From positions 124,001 through 188,000 of the forward strand of contig CAWCPR010000003.1 in assembly GCA_963797475.1 (NCBI GenBank): 64,000 nt of DNA. Reading direction: 5' to 3'. Below the pieces are notes generated by a model. The model searched no databases. It was given only the letters and a program-made list of their open reading frames with translations, and was not told the DNA's origin. This stretch comes from CAWCPR01 sp963797475. GTDB lineage: Bacteria > Chloroflexota > Anaerolineae > Anaerolineales > UBA4823. Position numbers and translations under genes: made by a program. Positions 16,345 to 24,200 of this stretch are shown piece after piece (the stretch's first letter is position 1; the number at the start of each line of letters is the position of its first letter).

Positions 16345-17399
16345 AGATTTATCGCGCCAAGGCGCCCCTGCGGATAAGCTTTGCTGGCGGCGGCACGGAT
16401 GTATCTCCGTATGCGGACGAACGCGGCGGGCTGGTGTTAAATGCCACAGTGGATAAATATGCCTATGCCACCTTACAGGTAACGAACGACCATTCCATTA
16501 CCATTAAATCTCTGGATTACCATACCATTGCCAAATTCGATCTGGACCAACCTCTGGTCTATGATGGGCAGTTGGATCTGGTCAAGGCGACCATCCGCCG
16601 TCTCAATGGGCCGGTCCAGAATGATTCAAGCCAGGGTTTTGAGCTCTTCTTGCACACCGACGCCCCCCCAGGATCCGGCCTGGGATCTTCATCCGCCCTG
16701 GTCGTCGCGATCATCGGCGTTTTCATCCAGTGGCTGCGCCTGCCGCTTACAAATTATGAGATCGCTTCCCTGGCCTATCAGATCGAACGCCTCGATCTTG
16801 GCATCAAAGGGGGCCGCCAGGACCAATACGCCGCGGCTTTTGGTGGTTTTAATCTGATGGAATTTTATGGCGACCGGGTGATCGTCAATCCATTGCGCGT
16901 GCCGGATGACATCTTGAACGAATTACATTACAGCTTAATGCTCTTCTACACTGGCGGTACTCGCCTGTCCGCGCATATTATCGATAAGCAGACCGAGGGT
17001 TTCGTAACGAGACGTGAAGACGTGGTTGCAGCTATGGATGAAGTAAAAAGGTTGACCACTGAGACAAAAAATGCCCTTCTTCAGGGACGCCTGGAAGATT
17101 TTGGCCAGTTTCTTCACAAATCCTGGACCAATAAAAAGAAGATGGCAGTCTCGATCACGACGCCTCAAATTGACGAAATTTATGAAGAAGCGCGCAAGCT
17201 TGGCGCCTTGGGCGGAAAAATCAGCGGTGCCGGCGGCGGTGGTTACATGTTCCTGTATTGCCCTTATGAAACCCAGCCGGCGATTACCGAGAGGCTTGAG
17301 GCGTTAGGCGCGATGCGCGTGGATTTTAGCTTCGAACGGAATGGGCTGCAATCCTGGGAAACCCATCTAACCCGCAGCCCTGCAATAGATCAGGATTAA
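16341..17399 (+). CDS. hddA: D-glycero-alpha-D-manno-heptose-7-phosphate kinase
   Basis: A 352-aa GHMP kinase. N-terminal APLRISFAGGGTDVSPYADE and the ATP loop PPGSGLGSSSALVVAI (residues ~110-125) are typical of HddA, as is LGGKISGAGGGGYMF. It phosphorylates C1 of heptose 7-phosphate. With gmhA and hddC it forms the GDP-D-glycero-D-manno-heptose route of S-layer and capsule glycans; the phosphatase GmhB is not in the window and must be supplied elsewhere. The start at ATG 16341 overlaps gmhA by 4 nt. Confidence 0.92.
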   Translation: MKIYRAKAPLRISFAGGGTDVSPYADERGGLVLNATVDKYAYATLQVTNDHSITIKSLDYHTIAKFDLDQPLVYDGQLDLVKATIRRLNGPVQNDSSQGFELFLHTDAPPGSGLGSSSALVVAIIGVFIQWLRLPLTNYEIASLAYQIERLDLGIKGGRQDQYAAAFGGFNLMEFYGDRVIVNPLRVPDDILNELHYSLMLFYTGGTRLSAHIIDKQTEGFVTRREDVVAAMDEVKRLTTETKNALLQGRLEDFGQFLHKSWTNKKKMAVSITTPQIDEIYEEARKLGALGGKISGAGGGGYMFLYCPYETQPAITERLEALGAMRVDFSFERNGLQSWETHLTRSPAIDQD

Positions 17400-17402
17400 A
17401 TT

Positions 17403-18200
17403 ATGCTCTTGACAAAGAATAAAACTTTGCACTTGATCGCAGGCGCAGTTGTCACATTTAATTTGCTTACTCTTAAATTGTTTCTCAAAAAACCAGATCG
17501 CGTCCAGACATACCCCGGGAGGGTATTTCGCGATTACATGAGCCTGGTTGGGGAAGACCGCTGGTCCAGTAAAGATATTTTTGAGATCTTCCCCCAGGAC
17601 CAAGGCGTACGAATTACGATCGAGCACCTGCCTGGCAAAGGCGTTGGGACGCCCATTGACGAGCTGGCTTACCTGGCTTTTATCACCAAGACGATCCAAC
17701 CACGAAAGGTGTTCGAAATCGGCACCTTTCGCGGCCGGACCGCTTTGAATTTTGCCTTGAATTCGCCCGACGACTGCAAGGTTTATACCCTCGACCTGCC
17801 TGCTCAGGAAAAGGTCGTGCCGCAGGAAGGGGTTTACCGGACGGATACCGAGATTATCCAGCGCGCGGCTCCAGGTGAAGATTTCATGGGAAAAGACATC
17901 TCCCATAAAATCATCCAGCTTTTTGGAAATTCCTTAACTTTTGATTTTTCCCCCTATTACGGGGAGATCGACCTGGTTTTTGTGGATGGTGCGCACAATT
18001 ATCAAGCAGTCAAGTCTGACAGCGAAAATGCTCTGAAAATGGTAAAACCGAACGGGTTAATCCTTTGGCATGACTTCGCAAATTTCGGCGACTACAACGA
18101 TGTAACTCTGGCGATCCGTGATTGTGTGCCGCTGGATCAGGTGGTTGAGATTGCGAACACCCAGCTCGCGCTCTACCATAAAGACAATGCACGCCTATGA
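17403..18200 (+). CDS. Class I SAM-dependent methyltransferase (Methyltransf_24 type)
   Basis: A 265-aa protein. A hydrophobic N-terminal stretch (residues ~10-27) might anchor it to the membrane. The SAM-binding motif I is VFEIGTFRGRTALNFAL near residue 100; LVFVDGAHNYQAVKSDSENAL and LILWHDF match Methyltransf_24 proteins, common in polysaccharide loci. It probably O-methylates a sugar of the glycan made by its neighbours, which is inference. It starts 3 nt after hddA and overlaps the following methyltransferase gene by 4 nt (ATGA). Confidence 0.8.
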   Translation: MLLTKNKTLHLIAGAVVTFNLLTLKLFLKKPDRVQTYPGRVFRDYMSLVGEDRWSSKDIFEIFPQDQGVRITIEHLPGKGVGTPIDELAYLAFITKTIQPRKVFEIGTFRGRTALNFALNSPDDCKVYTLDLPAQEKVVPQEGVYRTDTEIIQRAAPGEDFMGKDISHKIIQLFGNSLTFDFSPYYGEIDLVFVDGAHNYQAVKSDSENALKMVKPNGLILWHDFANFGDYNDVTLAIRDCVPLDQVVEIANTQLALYHKDNARL

Positions 18201-18993
18201 AAGACTACCTGTGGCTTCATCTGCGCGAGCTGCCCTATTTCCGGTCGCTCATGCGGGCCGTAGAGGCTCGCTTCTACAGAGATATCCAATTTCCCGCCCC
18301 GGTATTAGATGTGGGTTGCGGGGACGGACACTTTGCGACGATTGCATTCGACCACCCATTGGATGTCGGCCTGGACCCCTGGGAGGGCCCGATCCGCGAG
18401 GCAAGCAAGCGGGGCATTTACCGCCAATTGGTAAGGGCAGATGGCGCGAAGATGCCTTTCCCGGATGCATATTTTGCCAGCTCATTCAGTAATTCCGTTT
18501 TAGAACACATCCCACACCTCGAAAGCGTTATCGCCGAGACGGCCCGGGTGTTAAACCTGGGGCTGTATTTGCTTTTTGTGTGCCCAACCACAACTTTTTA
18601 GCCTCCCTATCCGTAAGCAGCGCACTCGATCGCATCGGCTTACACCCGCTGGCAAATTCATACCGGGGGTTCTTCAACCGTATTTCTCGCCATCACCACT
18701 GCGACCCGCCCGAAGTCTGGAAAGCTCGCCTGGAAAATAACGGCTTTGAAATCGAGCGCTGGTGGCACTATTTCCCTCCAAAAGCTCTGCACATTTCCGA
18801 ATGGGGACATTATTTTGGCCTGCCCTCTTTGGTGATTAACAAGCTCACCGGGCGCTGGATACTCATTCCATCCCATTGGAACCTGGCCCTCACCGAACGC
18901 CTGACGCGCCCATATTATGAAGCAGACCCTATCTGCGAGGACGGCGTCTGCACCTTTTACATAACCCGGCGTAAAACTTGTATCAGCACTTGA
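18197..18993 (+). pseudogene. SAM-dependent methyltransferase broken by a one-base deletion
   Basis: Methyltransf_11-type gene split into two frames. The first (18197-18601) has motif I VLDVGCGDGHFATIAF, KMPFPDAYFASSFSNSVLEH and a helix ending ARVLN. The second frame picks up as GAVFAFCVPNHNFLASL and continues to 18993. The usual family sequence between them is L-K-P-G. Restoring one A in the AAA run at 18553-18555 yields exactly L-K-P-G and a 265-aa protein, so the lesion is placed to within a few bases. The 797-nt span becomes divisible by three with that base added. It may be a real null allele or a sequencing error. Downstream, an Arg/His-rich part and a lipid-facing C-terminus follow. 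Confidence 0.8.
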
Positions 18994-19018
18994 AAGTTAT
19001 GTGGGGATGGTGTACCAT
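18990..19018 (+). promoter_or_regulatory. Candidate promoter TTGAAA, N17, TACCAT for the GT-C membrane protein genes
   Basis: A sigma-70-like pair with 17-nt spacing overlaps the stop of the preceding gene and stands 43 nt before ATG 19062. An inverted repeat TGTACC/GGTACA (19011-19016 and 19028-19033) overlaps the -10 and could be an operator, but this is speculative. Confidence 0.4.
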
Positions 19019-19061
19019 TCACGCTTGGGTACAGCCTTAACCCCGTGAAATTGAGATTTTT

Positions 19062-21218
19062 ATGAGCGAAGAACCGAGCGTTCTTGATTATCTTAAATCA
19101 AAACTGACCCCGTGGAGGCGCAGCTCGCTGGAATTCCCCCCTGCGGAGGCGTCTTTTCAGCCAGCGCAAGAAAGCCCTTACCCGCCAATGGGCACGGCGC
19201 CTGTGCAGCAAACGGAAGCTGCCGTTCAGCCGAAACCGGCTGTTTGGACAATCGCCTGGCCATGGCGAGCGTTTCTAGCATTGGGTTTAGCCCTCCTGGC
19301 CCAACGGGCCCTCGAACCACGTCCGGATCGTTCCTGGGTCACGGGGGCGATTTTCTTCGGGCTGGCTGCCGTATGGCTCGTTTGGACCAACTTGCGCGGC
19401 GACTGGAGCCTGGCATCTTTACGGCAGGATGAGCGCAGCGCTGACCCGCTGACTATTCATCGGACGGCCTTATTGATCGGATTGCCGCTTGCTCTTGGCG
19501 CTTATCTGTCGTTTGGCGGGAATTTGTTCACCTCGTTGAACCTGCTGCTTTGGTACCTAGCAGTCGTTTTTATTTTCCGCGCTTTTTGGTTAGGAGATCT
19601 GGACGCTGGCCCTCCCCTCCGGCGCTTGCGCGCATTCATTGCACGTCCGAATTGGAATATCGCTATTTCACGGTGGACGCTGCTGATGGTAGCCGTGATG
19701 GGTTTGGCCGTTTTTTTTCGCGCCTATCACCTTGCGCAAGTGCCTCCAGAGATGAACAGCGACCATGCCGAAAAGCTTTTGGATGTATACGATGTATTAC
19801 ACGGTCAAACGCACATCTTTTTCCCACGCAATACCGGCCGTGAGGCAATCCAGTTTTATCTGACCGCCACGATCGCACGCTTTTTAGGGACGGGCATTTC
19901 GTTTATCAGCCTGAAGCTGGGTACGCTGCTGGCAGGTTTGGTCACACTTCCATTTATCTACCTGCTCGGAAAAGAGATCGGTAACCGGGAGGTGGGGTTT
20001 TGGGCAACTGCTTTTACCACGGTTGCATATTGGCCGAACGTTATCGGCCGCATCGCCTTGCGTTTCGCGCTTTACCCGCTGTTCGTAGCCCCTACCTTGT
20101 ATTTCTTGATACGCGGCATCCGCAGGTCCAACCGCAATGACTTCATTCTCTCAGGGATCGCCCTGGGGATTGGCCTGCACGGGTATACCCCAATCCGTAT
20201 CTTGCCTTTCGTGGTCGTGATCGCGGTAGGCATTTACCTGCTCCATCGCCAATCTTCCGGGGCGCGCAAGAAGACGCTGATTTATCTGGTCTTGCTGGCA
20301 ATGATCTCCCTGGTGTTGTTTCTACCCCTGCTGCGTTACGCCCAGGAAAACCCAGAATTGTTCGCTTACCGTTCATTCACCCGACTGGCCGATTGGGAAC
20401 GTCCCTTGCCTGGACCTGCCTGGCAGATTTTTCTGAAGAACTTGTGGAATGCCATGATTTCTTTCAATTGGGACAACGGCGAGGTGTGGACGACCTCAAT
20501 CCCTCACCGTCCCGCACTGGGGATCGTTTCCGGAGCCTTGTTCGTCCTGGGGATGATCATGCTGCTCGTGCGCTACATACGCAAGCGTCATTGGTTGGAC
20601 ATTTTCCTCATCCTGTCCGTCCCCCTTCTGATGCTGCCTTCGATCCTTTCCCTTGCGTTTCCGAATGAAAATCCTGTGCTCAGCCGCACAGGCGGCGCGA
20701 TCATCCCGGCCTTTTTGATGGTCGGCCTGGCAATGGAAGGATTACTCTCAAAAATACGCGCTTCTCTAATCCCTCCAACCGGAGCCCGCTTCGCTGCCGG
20801 CCTCGGCCTGGTGCTTTTAGGATGGTCTGCTTTCCAGAATTACAATCTGGTATTTACCCAGTACTACCAGGAATATGCCCTATCTTCCTGGAACACATCT
20901 GAAATGGGTCAGGTAATACGCGATTTCGCCGACACGATTGGAAGCCCTGACAATGCCTATGTCGTGGGTTATCCATACTGGGTAGACACCCGCCTGGTGG
21001 GGATGACCGCTGGCTATCCCACCAAGGATTTTGTCATCTTGACGGACCAGTTACAGGAGACCCCGGCAAATCCTGGGGCAAAATTGTTTCTCATCAACCA
21101 GGAGGATGCATCTTCCGTTATTGCCTTACGCCAGCTTTATCCGCGGGGATCTTTGAAGGAATATCAATCCAAAATCGAGACGAAAAACTTTCTGATGTTT
21201 TTCGTCCCACCGGATTAA
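19062..21218 (+). CDS. GT39-type (ArnT/PMT-like) GT-C glycosyltransferase
   Basis: A 718-aa membrane protein. A ~65-residue Pro-rich cytosolic N-terminus precedes roughly 12 helices. After the first helix of the GT-C core comes PPEMNSDHAEKLLDVYDVL, whose acidic residues match the loop-1 catalytic acid of PMT/ArnT enzymes. NTGREAIQFYLTA and LGKEIGNREVGFWA also follow the PMT_2 pattern. It would transfer a sugar from a polyprenyl-phosphate donor on the outer face. The C-terminal ~120 residues form a soluble segment after the last helix. It heads a run of four large membrane glycosyltransferase-like genes downstream of the heptose genes. Confidence 0.85.
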   Translation: MSEEPSVLDYLKSKLTPWRRSSLEFPPAEASFQPAQESPYPPMGTAPVQQTEAAVQPKPAVWTIAWPWRAFLALGLALLAQRALEPRPDRSWVTGAIFFGLAAVWLVWTNLRGDWSLASLRQDERSADPLTIHRTALLIGLPLALGAYLSFGGNLFTSLNLLLWYLAVVFIFRAFWLGDLDAGPPLRRLRAFIARPNWNIAISRWTLLMVAVMGLAVFFRAYHLAQVPPEMNSDHAEKLLDVYDVLHGQTHIFFPRNTGREAIQFYLTATIARFLGTGISFISLKLGTLLAGLVTLPFIYLLGKEIGNREVGFWATAFTTVAYWPNVIGRIALRFALYPLFVAPTLYFLIRGIRRSNRNDFILSGIALGIGLHGYTPIRILPFVVVIAVGIYLLHRQSSGARKKTLIYLVLLAMISLVLFLPLLRYAQENPELFAYRSFTRLADWERPLPGPAWQIFLKNLWNAMISFNWDNGEVWTTSIPHRPALGIVSGALFVLGMIMLLVRYIRKRHWLDIFLILSVPLLMLPSILSLAFPNENPVLSRTGGAIIPAFLMVGLAMEGLLSKIRASLIPPTGARFAAGLGLVLLGWSAFQNYNLVFTQYYQEYALSSWNTSEMGQVIRDFADTIGSPDNAYVVGYPYWVDTRLVGMTAGYPTKDFVILTDQLQETPANPGAKLFLINQEDASSVIALRQLYPRGSLKEYQSKIETKNFLMFFVPPD

Positions 21219-21284
21219 CTGACTTCGATCCGCTGGAGCCCGCCGGTGATTTGAAACGGCGCGGCGCGGACGAGTTCAAAGAAT

Positions 21285-24200
21285 ATGGCGACTGAAACAA
21301 CAATTGAATCTATCGGGGGCAAAAAACGATCGATCCGTCCCTGGGTACTCGACTTGCTCCTGGTTTACGTGCTGCTTATGGGGGCTTATTTCCGCTTATC
21401 AGGACTTTATTGGGGAGAATACCAGTATCTGCATCCCGATGAGCGCTTTCTGGTTTGGGTTGGTTCGGACATCACGCCCCTGAAATGCCTGGATTCTTCC
21501 ATTGAAATTAATGCTTGCCCACCGGACCAGCAGCGCTGGATGAGCTTTTCGGAATACTTTAATACCGCCGCCTCTACGCTGAACCCCAACAACCGGGGCC
21601 ACGGGTTTTACGTTTACGGCACTTTGCCGATGTTCCTGACCCGTTACGTCGTCCAGTGGGTCTTCGGACATTCCGGTTTCATGGAAATGACCCAGGTTGG
21701 CAGGGCCCTCTCGGCTTTGATCGACCTTTTCACCATTCTGCTTGTGTACCTGGTAGGTGAACGCCTTTACGACCGGCGAGTGGGATTACTGGCTGCGGCT
21801 TTCTCAGCCGCAACCGTGCTGCAAATCCAGCAATCCCATTTCTTCACCATGGATACATTCATCAACTTTTTCACGCTCCTTGCATTTTATTTCGCGGTGC
21901 GAGTGTTGGTGAACAACCCTGCCTGGGATGTGGCTGAAGACTCAACGGTCATAGTCCAGGAGCCTTTAGCGGTTAACCCATTCAGCAGTACCACAGAAGC
22001 AGGAGATACGCCTGGCGAGGCGGAGCTTCTGAAGAGAGACCAAGCAGGGGCGAAGGGGGCAGTCTCTGGGTTTTTCCACCACCCACTCTTCCTTCCCAGC
22101 CTGGGATTTGGCATTGCGTATGGCATGGCTGTAGCCTCCAAGATTAATGCTGCCCCGGTAGCCCTGGTTTTACCGGCTGCAATGATCCTACGCCTGGTCA
22201 AGCTACCTCCAGAAGAACGCCGGGAGCGGGCATATAAGGCATTTGGTTACCTGGTCATGGCTGGTTTTGTCAGCGTCCTGGTATTCCGGATTCTTCAGCC
22301 ATATGCTTTCAGTGGACCCGGTTTCTTCGGTCTGAAGCTCAATCCGCAATGGCTGGCAAACCTGCGTGAATTGCGCAACCAGAATACCGTTGAGGTAGAT
22401 TTTCCTCCTGCCATGCAGTGGGCTCGTCGCCCGATCTGGTTTTCATTCCAGAATATGGTCTCATGGGGATTTGGTCTGCCCTTGGGAATCCTCGCCTGGT
22501 CTGGTTTCCTGTGGGCTGGCTGGCGGATACTGAAAGGCGAATGGCAGCGCCACACGCTGATCTGGGGTTGGACGGCGCTGTATTTCTCCTGGCAATCGCT
22601 GGCGTTAAATCCAACCATGCGTTACCAGCTTCCCGTTTATCCCACTTTGGAAATTTTCGCAGGATGGGCGATTGTCGCTTTATGGGATCAACGTGGGAAA
22701 TTGAAACAAGCGCTTCCCAGCGGAGAGGGCTTAGAACCACTCGCAAGGCCAGCCAACCGTCGGTCGCGCCTGCTTGCCATCCTGGTTGGTGCGGTTGTTC
22801 TGGTCGCGACATACGGATACGCCTATGGATTCAGCCAGATCTATTTACGCCCAATCACGCGCGTGGCTGCCTCAAGATGGATTTATGAGAATATTCCTGG
22901 GCCAATCAACCTGCATATTCAGGCGGTAGACGGCGATTTCAGCCAATCGCTACCGTTCTCCTACAGCGGGCATATTAATTCAGACCTGCCGTACACGGCT
23001 ATTTTTCAGGCGAAAGCCTCTGGCGTACTGACGGAAGTCTATTTACCTCATGTTAAAAACGTCCGTGACCAGCACGAGACCCAAAGCCTGGTCCTGACGA
23101 TCTCAGACCGTCCTGGAGATGAAAATTCCCTTGCAACAGCCACAATCTCCACCGATTTCACCCCAATCCAGGATGATCGTGGAGACGCTTACACCCTGGC
23201 CTTGAGCCAGCCGGTGCCGGTGGTAAAAGACCAGAGTTATTATTTACAACTGGAAGTTCTCGGTCAAAAGAGCAGTCTGCCCGTGGGTGGGCAAGCCAGC
23301 ATCCGTTTACAGATGAGCGATGGGAATATCACCGACGAGACGCTTCCGTTTTTAAACTTTAACCTCGGCAAAAATACCCCAATAATTACTGATTTCGACG
23401 TCACTGCGGATGCTGAACTCACGCAAGTATTCCTGCCTTTGCAGGCCGGGCAGGCCGGCGCCTTGCAGCCCCAACCATTGAACGTAGTTATCCACCTTGC
23501 AGGGATTGCAGAACCGCTGGTATCGGATACGCTGCAAGCGATCCCCGTCTCACCAGACGATTCGCGCGGTGCAGGGTATGCGGTAAGCCTGAACGAACCC
23601 TTCCAGGTTTTCCAGGAAGAACGTTACCAGATCCTCCTATTGCTGCCCCCAAGCGACAACGGTGTTTCCCTGGCCGGCGCAACGCTGGCGAACGAAGGGG
23701 AGTGGGATGATGGACTGCCTTTACGCGTGGATGGATATGACGCCATGGGCGGGATTTATCCCCCCGATATCAACTTTAATATGTACTGGGATGACAATCC
23801 CGACAAGCTGGCACGATTCATAAAAATATTGAACGAGTCGGATGATATCGTCATCACATCCAGCCGGCAGTGGGGCAGCTTGCCGCGCCTCCCCGAGCGC
23901 TTCCCGATGACCACGATCTATTACCGCAATTTGATCGGCTGCCCGGCGGAGAAAACTATTGAATGGTGCTATAACGTAGCACAACCGGGGATGTTCAAGA
24001 GTGGTTTGGGGTTTGACTTGATAAAAGTCTTCGAATCCGACCCGGATGTCGGCCCGGTTCATATCAACGATCAATTCTCCGAAGAAGCTTTCACTGTCTA
24101 CGACCACCCTAAAGTGTTCATCTTTCAAAAATCCAAAAATTACGACGCTCAACGAGTGCAGGAAACCCTCAGCGCCGTGGATTTTTCACAGGTGATTCGG

